DNA of 64,000 nt from CALHVX01 sp039198065 (GTDB taxonomy: Bacteria > Pseudomonadota > Gammaproteobacteria > Pseudomonadales > Azotimanducaceae). Both the position numbers and the translations under genes were made by a program. The notes under the pieces are model-generated. The model saw nothing but the letters and a program-made list of their open reading frames with translations, had not been told where the DNA came from and did not search any database. The stretch spans positions 248,001 to 312,000 of the forward strand of contig JBCCTU010000004.1 of the NCBI GenBank assembly GCA_039198065.1, read 5' to 3'. Within the stretch, counting starts at the first letter, position 1. Each line of letters starts with the position of its first letter. Below, in pieces: positions 34,365 to 42,563 of this stretch.

Positions 34365-35157
34365 AACGGCGCCATGATAAGCGTGTGCCCATGGGGGTTG
34401 GAAGTCCCAAACCCTCACATTTCAACGCCGGTTTGCGCAGTGCGCCTGGAATGTGTGGGTCTCTCCACTAGTGAATCGACCTGTGTAGGCTGTGCAGATC
34501 CCCTCGGGTGGAAGACGTTGGTAGGCCAAACCTGCGGCTAGGCCGTTCTGCTCGAGACCCGCGTAGCGTTCGGTCGGACAGGATGTGCGGTGAGACGTCC
34601 GCCATGCCTGGGACGTCGCGAAAACAACTGGACACCAAGGTGGCGGCCTACTGCTCGGTGAACGTCGGGTGCTTCTCGATTGAGCTCGGTAGCTTGTGCA
34701 ACCGTCGGTAATTCACGAACGTCAGCAGGATTCGTCGGTTTGTGTCGTTCCTGGTCCCGACCAAAGTGTATTCCATAAGTTCCGAGAGCCGGTGTTCTTG
34801 GCGGCTCGCTATGTCATTTGTCGGTTTATTGCTTGCTTTCCATTGGGGGAATCCAGCCTCTGCGACTTTGGGGGCTAGTAATGATTGAAGCACCTTTCGC
34901 GCAGCGTTGGCTGGTCAACCTAAATCAGCTTCACCGTACGCCTGAAGGTGATTCGTTGCTATGTCGACGCTGAGTGTCTGATCTTCTGGAATGCTTGGTC
35001 GCTTACGAAAACGCACGTTCTCAAACAGAGATCTAGGAGCGCGGCCTGAGTAAGGGTCTTACGCTGAGCGGTCTGTCACGTGCTGTAAATTCTACCGGCG
35101 CTTGCTTCGCTGCGATGTCGAGGTGGGAAGTAGCTAGGCCTAGGTAGCCAGAAGTCG
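34365..35157. other. Gene-poor segment of the putative islet
   Basis: Nearly 800 bases between tRNA-Leu and the MarR gene hold no recognisable gene. A minus-strand frame of 81 codons (34648-34893) is open but unidentified. A further short minus-strand frame just upstream of it (reading '...SLFENVRFRKRPSIPEDQ...') ends in a stop before it. Base composition is lower in GC than the flanks and stops are frequent in all frames, suggesting remnant or non-coding DNA. No integrase motif was found. Confidence 0.5.
34648..34893 (-). CDS. Unidentified short frame within the islet (81 aa)
   Basis: GTG start at 34893. The translation contains 'HRLSELMEYTLVGTRNDTNR' and 'LLTFVNYRRLHKLPSSIEKH', which look protein-like but match no family I know. 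No clear ribosome-binding site is seen. It could be a fragment of a mobile-element gene or a chance frame. Confidence 0.25.
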   Translation of the reverse strand: MLQSLLAPKVAEAGFPQWKASNKPTNDIASRQEHRLSELMEYTLVGTRNDTNRRILLTFVNYRRLHKLPSSIEKHPTFTEQ

Positions 35158-35664
35158 TCAATACTGCGGGTTCTCGTCCTCGTCGGTGTCCATAGCGTTA
35201 TGCATCTTTCGCAGCAGTCGATGCAGGTCAGATAAATCCTCGGGGGACATGCCTTCCATATACTTCTGCATCGTCGGAGCGACTCGCCCAATCGCAGCGT
35301 CGCGGGCTTTTCGACCCAATGGTGTAAGAAACACGAGTTTGCTTCGCTTGTCTCGCGGATTTTCCAAGACTTCGATGTAGCCACGCTCGGAGAGCCTAGC
35401 GAGGCTGTTCGTCATAGTTGCTCGTGTTTGGTTCATTTGTTCTGCGAGTCTCTGAGGCGTCTGAGCGTCTCCGTTACGGACGAGGCGGTTCAAGAGACTG
35501 AAGTGCGACATGTGCAGCTCGTTGTTCTGAGCCTTGTTGAAATCGCCAGAACTCATCTGATGAACAATATGCACTTCGGCCAATATGGCGAACACCAGCC
35601 CAACGTCTTCATTGATTGTTTGGGCTGTCGCCTTTACAGATTTCCTCGTTCTTTTGCCTTTCAT
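35158..35664 (-). CDS. MarR-family transcriptional regulator
   Basis: Dimeric winged-helix regulator. The recognition region is 'RLAEQMNQTRATMTNSLARLSERGYIEV', followed by the wing 'NPRDKRSKLVFLTPLGRKA' with the family's DxRxxxxxLT pattern. N- and C-terminal helices for dimerisation flank it. Length 168 residues. It is divergent from the MipA/OmpV gene across 146 bases that contain a large palindrome and a second, related half-site overlapping its own start region, so it probably represses both itself and mipA. Its GC content is lower than the flanking core genes. Confidence 0.9.
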   Translation of the reverse strand: MKGKRTRKSVKATAQTINEDVGLVFAILAEVHIVHQMSSGDFNKAQNNELHMSHFSLLNRLVRNGDAQTPQRLAEQMNQTRATMTNSLARLSERGYIEVLENPRDKRSKLVFLTPLGRKARDAAIGRVAPTMQKYMEGMSPEDLSDLHRLLRKMHNAMDTDEDENPQY

Positions 35665-35666
35665 TA

Positions 35667-35684
35667 TTTAGATATCGTACTAAA
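35667..35684. promoter_or_regulatory. MarR-type operator next to the regulator start
   Basis: TTTAGATATCGTACTAAA is an imperfect inverted repeat (TTTAG/CTAAA ends) three bases upstream of the MarR ATG. Its reverse complement shares TTTAGTA-GA with the half-sites of the large palindrome at 35726-35767, suggesting the same protein binds both and that the regulator is autoregulated. Confidence 0.55.
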
Positions 35685-35725
35685 TCAAGCCGGTGTCAAG
35701 CGGTAAAACTGTGACGCAGGCTTTA

Positions 35726-35767
35726 TTTAGTTTGACATCGTATTAACTAATACGATGTCTTACTAAA
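35726..35767. promoter_or_regulatory. 42-bp palindromic operator between marR and mipA
   Basis: The inner arms GACATCGTATTA (35734-35745) and TAATACGATGTC (35748-35759) are perfect inverted repeats around a two-base centre. Outside them TTTAGT (35726-35731) and ACTAAA (35762-35767) also pair, leaving only a two-base mismatch on each side. The extent, perfection and position between divergent genes make it the likely main MarR operator. Confidence 0.7.
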
Positions 35768-35810
35768 CCCAAGGCACCAACATCTATCGAATCGTCTTGG
35801 AGAAGTTCAG

Positions 35811-36629
35811 ATGACTAACCTATTCCGCACCCACCAGCTGTTTCTAACTCTGATGTTTTCCGCTTCCGCATATGCCTTCTCGGAAGAAAAGGACAATGAA
35901 GAGTGGCAAATGTACGACGACTTTCTTGCTCTAGGTGTAGTGAGCGTCCCTGAATACGAAGGCTCCGGAGATCAGCAGATTGTTCCCCTGCTCTTTGGCC
36001 AAATCACCTTTGCGGGGAACCGTTACCTTGCCATTCAAGGTACCGGTGCCCAACTGAATGTTCTCAACAGCAAAGAGTGGGCGGTTGGGCCGTCGGTGAA
36101 CTTCGGATTTGGACGGGACGATGGCGTAGACAACGAAGTGATCGCGCTCCTTGAAGAAGTAGATACTGCTATCGAACTTGGAGGCTTCATAAGTCGCACG
36201 TGGCAGGGTGTTGGGCACCCCTCAGGCTCCCTGAGTGCGAGTTTCAACTTCGTACAGGATGTCGCGGACGCTCACGATGGTTGGCAGGCTCAAGCCAATA
36301 TTGGATATGGCCGTAGTTTCGGAAAGAAGTTGCGATTACAGACAAATTTGGGCGTCACGTTTGTTGATGACAGCTTCTCTGACACCTACTTCTCTGTAAC
36401 TTCTATGGATTCTTCAGCAAGTGGACTACAGACTTACGAAGCAGAAGGTGGTGTAAAGGACTATGGAGTAAACGCGATAGCGACCTATCGGCTTTCTGAG
36501 CGATGGTCTGCAGTGGGGTTTGTTTCATACCGTAGGTTGGTCGGAGATGCGGTTGATAGCCCAATCGTCGACCAAGAAGGTGATGAGAACCAGGTGATCC
36601 TAGCGTTCGGATTTGGTTACTCCTTCTAA
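35811..36629 (+). CDS. MipA/OmpV-family outer membrane protein
   Basis: Begins with a signal peptide (LFLTLMFSASAYAF). 'LALGVVSVPEYEGSGDQQIVPL' near residue 40 is the family's opening block. The rest alternates short beta strands and ends in 'ILAFGFGYSF', with the C-terminal Phe used by the BAM machinery. MipA/OmpV proteins are small beta barrels; E. coli MipA binds the lytic transglycosylase MltA, and related proteins are induced by stress or antibiotics. It is divergently transcribed from a MarR regulator through a palindromic operator. Codon composition is AT-richer than the surrounding core genes. Confidence 0.88.
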   Translation: MTNLFRTHQLFLTLMFSASAYAFSEEKDNEEWQMYDDFLALGVVSVPEYEGSGDQQIVPLLFGQITFAGNRYLAIQGTGAQLNVLNSKEWAVGPSVNFGFGRDDGVDNEVIALLEEVDTAIELGGFISRTWQGVGHPSGSLSASFNFVQDVADAHDGWQAQANIGYGRSFGKKLRLQTNLGVTFVDDSFSDTYFSVTSMDSSASGLQTYEAEGGVKDYGVNAIATYRLSERWSAVGFVSYRRLVGDAVDSPIVDQEGDENQVILAFGFGYSF

Positions 36630-36654
36630 GTGCTTAGGGGCTTGGGACCCTGGC

Positions 36655-36675
36655 GGGACCACACGTGATGGTCCC
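36655..36675 (+). terminator. Candidate terminator hairpin after mipA
   Basis: GGGACCA (36655-36661) and TGGTCCC (36669-36675) pair perfectly around a seven-base loop (CACGTGA), 25 bases after the stop codon. Only a weak T-rich tail (ATCTCT) follows, so efficiency is uncertain. Confidence 0.45.
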
Positions 36676-36842
36676 ATCTCTGGAGTAGGGCGCTTTCGGC
36701 GTCGCCTTGGGCAGGACAGTATTCCGTGAAGCTCCCGAGTTTTCGCGACCCTTTGACGAGCCGTTGAGCGCTAGCAAGGTTTTGCCCTGTTACACTAAAG
36801 GTTCGAGCGTACGCCGCTTAGCGTTGAACTATCTCGCGTTCT

Positions 36843-36881
36843 GAGTCTGGTGCCTCTACCAATTTCGCCACCCAGGTGTAG
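36843..36881. repeat. 39-bp direct repeat, right copy (tRNA-Leu 5' remnant)
   Basis: Same orientation as 34326-34364 and identical at 36 of 39 bases. Read on the minus strand it gives ACCTGGG plus the D arm and the first anticodon-stem strand of a tRNA-Leu, then homology stops inside the anticodon loop. Its ACCTGGG would pair perfectly with the CCCAGGT acceptor strand of the intact gene. It is not a complete tRNA. Confidence 0.7.
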
Positions 36882-36936
36882 CGCGCGAGAATCCTGCGGC
36901 AACCTACGGAAAAATGACAGCGCTCTGAACCCTCGT

Positions 36937-38010
36937 ATGCCACCAGAACGATCCGCACCGACCCTGGCTGACTACGACTACCGGCTGCCGCCGGAGTTGA
37001 TCGCGCAACAACCGTTGGCAGAACGGACCGACAGCCGCCTGCTCGTGGTTAGGGAACGCGCACTGGATCATCAGTCCTTTGCGTCGATCGGGCAGCACCT
37101 CGAGCCCGGCGATTTGCTTGTTGCCAACGACACCGCGGTCATCAACGCGCGCCTGGCGGTGGTCAAAGACACCGGCGGTGAGGGCGAGCTGCTGGTCGAG
37201 CGCGTGTTGAACGACCACGAGTGCCTGGCACAGGTGCGGGTAAGCAAGGCGCTGCAGGCGGGCCGACATCTCACGGGCGCCGCAGGGGAGATCGAGGTGG
37301 TGGAACGCCAGGGGACGTTTTACCGGCTGCGGTTCGCGGAGCCGATTTCCGAGGCGCTCGAGGCACACGGTCAGGTGCCGCTACCGCCGTACATTGAGCG
37401 AGCCCCGGATGCCGGTGACCGAGAGCGCTATCAGACGGTGTTTGCCCGCGCGCCAGGTGCTGTCGCCGCGCCAACGGCGGGGCTACATTTTTCCGCGCCG
37501 CTGCTGGCGGAGCTGGCGGACGCTGGGATCGAGCGCTCGACGGTGACGCTGCATGTCGGCGCGGGGACGTTTTCGCCGGTTCGCGGCGATCTTGAGACGC
37601 ACCGGATGCACAGCGAGCGCTGGAGTGTGACGCCTGAGGTGGTCGAGGCGATCAACGCCTGCCGAGCCCGCGGTGGGCGCATCGTTGCCGTCGGGACAAC
37701 CGTGGTGCGAACCTTGGAAACCCTGGCGGCGCGCTTGGACCTGAACAATGAGGACGAGCTACCCGTGGATCGCTACAGCGGCGAAACCGATCTGTTCATC
37801 CGGCCCGGGTTTGCGTTCCGACTCATCGATCGATTGATCACGAACTTCCATCTGCCGCAGTCCACGCTGATGATGCTGGTCTGTAGTTTCGCTGGACACC
37901 AACGCGTCATGGAGGCGTACCGCACAGCCGTTAAGGAACGCTATCGCTTCTTTTCCTATGGTGATGCCATGCTGTTGGCGCGCGCAGCTACGGCTGAGGC
38001 GTACCCGTGA
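36937..38010 (+). CDS. queA: S-adenosylmethionine:tRNA ribosyltransferase-isomerase
   Basis: Transfers and isomerises the ribosyl group of SAM onto preQ1 in tRNA to make epoxyqueuosine. Typical blocks are 'DYDYRLPPELIAQQPLAERTDSRLL', 'VANDTAVINARL', 'APTAGLHFSAPLLAEL', 'VTLHVGAGTFSPVR' and 'LITNFHLPQSTLMMLV'. ATG 36937 (MPPERSAPTLADYDY) is chosen because the upstream in-frame extension runs into the tRNA-like repeat. Length 357 residues. Its stop overlaps the tgt GTG by four bases. Confidence 0.96.
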   Translation: MPPERSAPTLADYDYRLPPELIAQQPLAERTDSRLLVVRERALDHQSFASIGQHLEPGDLLVANDTAVINARLAVVKDTGGEGELLVERVLNDHECLAQVRVSKALQAGRHLTGAAGEIEVVERQGTFYRLRFAEPISEALEAHGQVPLPPYIERAPDAGDRERYQTVFARAPGAVAAPTAGLHFSAPLLAELADAGIERSTVTLHVGAGTFSPVRGDLETHRMHSERWSVTPEVVEAINACRARGGRIVAVGTTVVRTLETLAARLDLNNEDELPVDRYSGETDLFIRPGFAFRLIDRLITNFHLPQSTLMMLVCSFAGHQRVMEAYRTAVKERYRFFSYGDAMLLARAATAEAYP

Positions 38011-39140
38011 GCTACGAACTGTTGGCCTGCGATGGCGCCGCCCGGCGAGGTCGGGTAACCACCAGCCATGGGGTCATCGAGACGCCGGTGTTTATGCCCT
38101 GCGGGACCTACGGCACGGTCAAGGCCATGCGCCCGGACGACCTCACGCGCGCTGGCACGCAGATTCTTCTCGGCAACACGTTTCACCTGATGCTTCGACC
38201 CGGGGACGAGGCGCTGGCCGAGTTTGGCGGTCTGCACCGCTTCATGAACTGGGCCGGACCGATCCTGACCGACAGCGGCGGTTTTCAGGTGTTTAGTCTG
38301 GATGCGCTGCGCAAGCTGTCGGAGCACGGCGTGGTGTTCAAATCACCGATCAACGGCGATCGGGTGGAACTGACGCCGGAACGATCGATGGCCGTGCAGC
38401 ACAACCTGGGCACGGACATCGTCATGCAGTTGGATGAGTGCACTCCCTACCCGGCGACGGAGCGCGAGGCGCGCGCGTCCTGGGAGTTGTCGCTGCGCTG
38501 GGCGGCACGGTCAAAGCAGGCACACGGCGAGTTGCTTGAGGCGCGGGCCGGCGTCGCAGACCCCGGCCGCAAGCTCTTTGGGATCGTTCAGGGGGGCATG
38601 TTCGAGCAGCAACGCCGGGAAAGCCTCGCTGGGCTCGTTGACATCGGCTTTGATGGCTACGCCGTCGGCGGGTTGTCCGTTGGCGAGCCGAAGGCCGACA
38701 TGCAGCGTGTGCTCGAGCACATCGTGCCGCACATGCCGGCGGAAAAACCACGCTACCTTATGGGGGTTGGGACTCCGGCGGACCTCGTTCACGGCGTTGC
38801 GCAGGGTGTCGACATGTTTGACTGCGTGATGCCGACGCGGAACGGACGCAACGGTTACGCGTTCACGAGCGAAGGAGTGATCAAGATTCGCAACGCGAAA
38901 CATCGGATGTCAGACGAACCGCTCGATCCGAACTGCGACTGCCATACCTGTCAGAACTACAGCCGTGGTTACCTGCACCACCTGGATCGCTGCGGTGAAA
39001 TGCTCGGCGGAATGCTCATGACGGAGCACAACCTGTACTTTTATCATGCACTTATGGCGAAATTGCGCGCGTCCATCGAGTCGGGTACATTCCGCGCTCT
39101 CTCGCATTCGCTGCTGGACGCCTGGCGCGTTGCCGCCTGA
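38007..39140 (+). CDS. tgt: tRNA-guanine transglycosylase
   Basis: Exchanges G34 of tRNA-Asn/Asp/His/Tyr for preQ1. 'GNTFHLMLRPG' and 'DSGGFQVFSL' hold the substrate-binding Asp region. 'GIVQGGMFEQQR' and 'LMGVGTPADLV' follow. The structural zinc site is 'CDCHTCQNYSRGYLHHL' near the C terminus. GTG 38007 overlaps the queA stop (GTGA). Length 377 residues. It is the second gene of the queA-tgt-yajC-secD-secF block found across gammaproteobacteria. Confidence 0.97.
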   Translation: MSYELLACDGAARRGRVTTSHGVIETPVFMPCGTYGTVKAMRPDDLTRAGTQILLGNTFHLMLRPGDEALAEFGGLHRFMNWAGPILTDSGGFQVFSLDALRKLSEHGVVFKSPINGDRVELTPERSMAVQHNLGTDIVMQLDECTPYPATEREARASWELSLRWAARSKQAHGELLEARAGVADPGRKLFGIVQGGMFEQQRRESLAGLVDIGFDGYAVGGLSVGEPKADMQRVLEHIVPHMPAEKPRYLMGVGTPADLVHGVAQGVDMFDCVMPTRNGRNGYAFTSEGVIKIRNAKHRMSDEPLDPNCDCHTCQNYSRGYLHHLDRCGEMLGGMLMTEHNLYFYHALMAKLRASIESGTFRALSHSLLDAWRVAA

Positions 39141-39257
39141 CTTCGCTCACCCAGAGAGGCTCGTCCCGGCGCTGCTCCCGCGGAACCGTCCACCGGCCGC
39201 AACGAACGACCTACAGCCATACGACTTACAGCCATTAGCATCGCCAAGACAGCAGCC

Positions 39258-39605
39258 ATGACACCAAACGCCGACTTAGTCTTTTTAGCCGCCGGCCCCG
39301 CGGGCTCGCCACCGCCCAATGCGGGGCTGATCAACCTGATCATGATCGGGTTCATCATTGTGTTCTTTTACTTCCTGATCTGGCGCCCCCAGGCCAAGCG
39401 CCGCAAAGAGCACACGACGCTCATGCAGAGTCTGTCGAAGGGCGATGAGGTCGTGAGCGCCGGTGGCATTGTCGGCTTAATTACCAAGGTCGAAGACGAG
39501 TTCGTGAAGATCCAACTGGCCGACAACGTCGAAATCCGCCTGCAGAAGTCGGCGATTGGCGCAACGCTGCCGAAGGGCACGCTCAAGTCGCTGGACGGCA
39601 GCTGA
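39258..39605 (+). CDS. yajC: Sec translocon accessory protein YajC
   Basis: One membrane helix (LIMIGFIIVFFYFLIWRPQAK) with the hallmark RPQAKRRKEH at its cytosolic end, then a small soluble domain (SLSKGDEVVSAGGIVGLITK). YajC associates with SecDF to assist protein export. Length 115 residues. It lies 117 bases after tgt and one base before the secD start, so it is in the same operon. Confidence 0.95.
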   Translation: MTPNADLVFLAAGPAGSPPPNAGLINLIMIGFIIVFFYFLIWRPQAKRRKEHTTLMQSLSKGDEVVSAGGIVGLITKVEDEFVKIQLADNVEIRLQKSAIGATLPKGTLKSLDGS

Positions 39606-39606
39606 G

Positions 39607-41526
39607 ATGGCCCGCGAGCCGCGGCTCGTTGGCGAGAGCCTGCTCGGCGTCGGTCCGAGCACTCAGCGTCCGCCGAACACCTACTCATTCTTTACCTATC
39701 TGGCCATTGGCTTCGTACTGGTTCTTGGCCTTATCTACGCGGCGCCGAATCTTTTCCAACCGGATCCAGCGCTGCAGCTCAAGGCACCGAACGGGGAAGA
39801 TCGGGTAACCGCTGATCAGCTGGCTCGCGCGGTCGATGCGCTCACAGGCGCCGGTATTGTCATCAAGGCGAGCGACCTGACCGACGACGGTGCAGCGCTG
39901 ATTCGCCTGACCGCCGACGACGACCAGTACCGCGGCCGCAAACTGGTCGACGAAGCGCTCAACGACGGTCGCGCTGAGCCGCTCATCGTGGCGTTGAATC
40001 GCGCCCCCACGACACCGGCCTGGCTGGCGGGTATGGGGGCTAAGCCCATGGCCCTCGGGCTCGATCTGTCCGGCGGCGTGCACTTCCTGCTACAGGTCGA
40101 CATGGACAAGTTCTTAAGCGACCGCATGGCCTCGACCCAGGATGCGTTGCTGGATCTGTTTCGCGAGAACCGTGTCCGCTACGCGGGCCGAAACTGGGTG
40201 CGGGGTACGGAGCTGCAAATCGCGTTTCAGTCCACGGACTACCGTGACCAGGCGCAGACCCTCATTGCCGAAGAGCTCGACGGCTTCCTGATCCGCACCC
40301 AAGACGTGGGTGCCAGGCCCGGTCTGCGCGTCTCGCTCACGGAAGAAAAAATCGCCGAACTCGAAGACTTCGCCATCACCCAAAACCTCACCAGCCTCAA
40401 GAATCGGGTGAATGAGCTCGGCGTCTCCGAGCCGCTGGTTCAGCGTCTTGGCCGGTCCCGCATCGTGGTTGATCTCCCGGGGCTGCAGGATCCAGCGGAA
40501 GCCAAAAAGATCATCAACAAATTTGCGAACCTAGATTTCCGCCTTGTGGCTGCGCAGGACGCCCGTGCGTCGCAGACCGAAACAATGGAGTACGAGGGTC
40601 GGGTGGTTACCCTCGAGCGCGCCAATATCGTTACCGGTGACCAGGTCACCAACGCGGTGCAGAACTTCGACCCGGAAACTCAGCAGCCCCAGGTGGCCAT
40701 TACCCTTGATGCCGACGGTGGTCGCCGGATGAACGAGGTGACGCAGAGGAACGTCGGCAACCAGATGGCGATCATATTCAAGGAGCAGCTGCCGCGGACC
40801 CGGACCGAGACCGTCGATGGCAAAGACATCGTCGTGAACTATACCGTTGAGCAGCGTCGCCTGATCAGCGTCGCTACGATTCAGTCGGCGCTCGGCTTCA
40901 ACTTTCGTATTACGGGCTTGAGTCTGACCGAAGCCCGGGATCTGGCGTTGTTGCTGCGTGCCGGTGCGCTGGCTGCGCCGATGTACATCGTCGAAGAGCG
41001 CACCGTTGGCGCCAGCCTTGGCGAGGCCAACATCAGCCAGGGAACGAGTGCCGTGGCCATTGGTTTCGCCCTGGTGCTGGTGTTCATGTTGATCTACTAC
41101 CGCTGGTTCGGCCTTGCGGCCAATGTCGCGCTTGCCTTCAACCTGGTCCTGATCGCCGCGGTCATGTCACTGCTCGGTGCCACGCTAACCATGCCCGGTA
41201 TCGCCGGCATCGTGCTGACTGTGGGTATGGCCGTAGACGCGAACGTGCTGATCTTCTCCCGCATTCGCGAAGAGCTAAAGGAACGGCCGCCGCAGCAGGC
41301 GATTGCCGCAGGCTTCGACCGCGCCTTCGTGACCATCCTCGATGCCAACATCACGACCTTCTTCGTGGCAATCATTCTATTCTCCGTCGGCAGCGGGCCG
41401 GTGCGTGGCTTCGCCGTTACCCTCGCCGTGGGTATCGTGACCTCCATGTTTACCGCGCTCCTGGTCACGCGTGCGCTGGTCAACCTCATGTACGGCGGTC
41501 GCAATCTGAAGGGGCTGGCGCTATGA
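39607..41526 (+). CDS. secD: Protein translocase subunit SecD
   Basis: RND-type membrane protein that, with SecF, uses the proton gradient to pull exported proteins through SecYEG. Helix 1 is 'YLAIGFVLVLGLIYAAPNLF' near residue 30. A large periplasmic region follows with 'LGLDLSGGVHFLLQVDMD'. The C-terminal five helices include 'TVGMAVDANVLIFSRIREEL', the D-N-containing SecD motif. ATG 39607 comes one base after the yajC stop, giving 639 residues. It overlaps the secF start by four bases. Confidence 0.96.
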   Translation: MAREPRLVGESLLGVGPSTQRPPNTYSFFTYLAIGFVLVLGLIYAAPNLFQPDPALQLKAPNGEDRVTADQLARAVDALTGAGIVIKASDLTDDGAALIRLTADDDQYRGRKLVDEALNDGRAEPLIVALNRAPTTPAWLAGMGAKPMALGLDLSGGVHFLLQVDMDKFLSDRMASTQDALLDLFRENRVRYAGRNWVRGTELQIAFQSTDYRDQAQTLIAEELDGFLIRTQDVGARPGLRVSLTEEKIAELEDFAITQNLTSLKNRVNELGVSEPLVQRLGRSRIVVDLPGLQDPAEAKKIINKFANLDFRLVAAQDARASQTETMEYEGRVVTLERANIVTGDQVTNAVQNFDPETQQPQVAITLDADGGRRMNEVTQRNVGNQMAIIFKEQLPRTRTETVDGKDIVVNYTVEQRRLISVATIQSALGFNFRITGLSLTEARDLALLLRAGALAAPMYIVEERTVGASLGEANISQGTSAVAIGFALVLVFMLIYYRWFGLAANVALAFNLVLIAAVMSLLGATLTMPGIAGIVLTVGMAVDANVLIFSRIREELKERPPQQAIAAGFDRAFVTILDANITTFFVAIILFSVGSGPVRGFAVTLAVGIVTSMFTALLVTRALVNLMYGGRNLKGLAL

Positions 41527-42482
41527 GTGATTCCACAACCGCTACGGCAAAGACGCCGGACCCGTTCCGCTTCGACTTCCTCGGTAAGCGCACCATTGCC
41601 GCCGTGGTATCCATTGCTCTCATGATCGCGTCGATCCTGAGCCTGATTGTTCAGGGGCTCAATCTGGGTCTCGACTTTACCGAGGGGAGTGAAGTTGAAG
41701 TTGCACTTGCAGAGGCGGTGCCCGCCGAAGCGGTGCGCGAGCAGCTGACCGCGGCCGGGTTCGAGGGCGCCGTGGTGCAGAACTTCGGCTCCGACCGCGA
41801 ACTGCGCATTCGCATGCCGGTCCAGGCGGGTATTGAGCAGGCATCGACGGGTGATCGCATCCTTGAGGCGCTCGCGGCGAGCTATCCCGGTACGGACTTG
41901 CTGCAGTCCAACTTCGTTGGCCCGGCGGTTGGTGAAGAGCTCCGCGATGACGGTGGGCTGGCGCTGTTGGCGGCGTTGATCGTGGTCATGATCTACATCC
42001 TCATTCGCTTTACCAAACAGTTTGCCGTCGGCGCTGTGGCGGCTCTAGTGCACGACGTCTTGATTGTGTTGGGTCTCTTCAGTCTATTTCGCTGGACCTT
42101 CGATCTGCCGGCGCTGGCGGCGCTGCTTGCCGTCATTGGCTATTCATTGAACGACACGATCGTCGTTTCGGACCGGATCCGAGAGAACTTCCGCCGAATC
42201 CGCCGCGGTGACTCGGTCACGGTCATCAACCGGTCGCTGAATCAGACCCTCGGGCGCACGCTGGTGACGTCGTTGACCACTCTGTTTGTGCTGCTGGCAC
42301 TGCTGTTCGCCGGTGGTGAGGTGATCCGCTCCTTTGCACTCGCGCTGACCTTCGGTGTGCTCGTTGGTACCTACTCGTCCATCTACGTCGTCTCGAACGT
42401 CTTGCTGTGGATGAACATCCGCCGGGAAGACCTGCTCGAACCGATCAAAGAGGGGGCCGACGATCAGCCCCTAGTGCCCTGA
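41523..42482 (+). CDS. secF: Protein translocase subunit SecF
   Basis: Partner of SecD. 'NLGLDFTEGSEVEVALAE' near residue 45 is the SecF opening block. The helical C-terminal half has 'VHDVLIVLGLFSLFRWTFDL' and 'IGYSLNDTIVVSDRIRENFR', the SecF counterpart of the SecD motif. Length 319 residues, ATG overlapping the secD stop (ATGA). The final codons and stop lie in the first unit of a 16-bp tandem repeat that continues into the intergenic region. Confidence 0.96.
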   Translation: MSDSTTATAKTPDPFRFDFLGKRTIAAVVSIALMIASILSLIVQGLNLGLDFTEGSEVEVALAEAVPAEAVREQLTAAGFEGAVVQNFGSDRELRIRMPVQAGIEQASTGDRILEALAASYPGTDLLQSNFVGPAVGEELRDDGGLALLAALIVVMIYILIRFTKQFAVGAVAALVHDVLIVLGLFSLFRWTFDLPALAALLAVIGYSLNDTIVVSDRIRENFRRIRRGDSVTVINRSLNQTLGRTLVTSLTTLFVLLALLFAGGEVIRSFALALTFGVLVGTYSSIYVVSNVLLWMNIRREDLLEPIKEGADDQPLVP

Positions 42483-42537
42483 AGCGAAGGTGCCCTGAAG
42501 CGAAGGTGCCTTGAAGCGACGGCGCCCTGATCCGACG
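42474..42537. repeat. Four 16-bp tandem repeats across the secF stop codon
   Basis: Units start at 42474, 42490, 42506 and 42522. The first two are identical (GTGCCCTGAAGCGAAG), the third differs at two positions and the fourth at four. The first unit supplies the last two secF codons and the stop. The graded divergence suggests recent expansion next to the coding end. Confidence 0.8.
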
Positions 42538-42563
42538 GGGCCTCACATGAACCGGGGAAGCGC

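Larger units (their letters stand above)
36630..36936. other. Intergenic region at the right end of the islet
   Basis: About 300 bases without a gene. It holds a candidate terminator for mipA (36655-36675), the 39-bp tRNA-like repeat (36843-36881), and the leader of queA. A TGTTACACT sequence near 36790 resembles a -10 element for queA, but no convincing -35 partner was found. Confidence 0.5.

Noticed and set aside
34508..34711. A 67-codon plus-strand frame inside the islet.
   Set aside because: No ribosome-binding site, no protein-like composition, and it partly overlaps an equally weak minus-strand frame.
36790..36800. Promoter for queA at TGTTACACT.
   Set aside because: A -10-like sequence is present but no acceptable -35 element lies 15-19 bases upstream; noted only within the intergenic entry.
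36843..36881. A second tRNA-Leu gene.
   Set aside because: Only the 5' half is present; homology ends in the anticodon loop and no variable arm, T arm or 3' acceptor follows.
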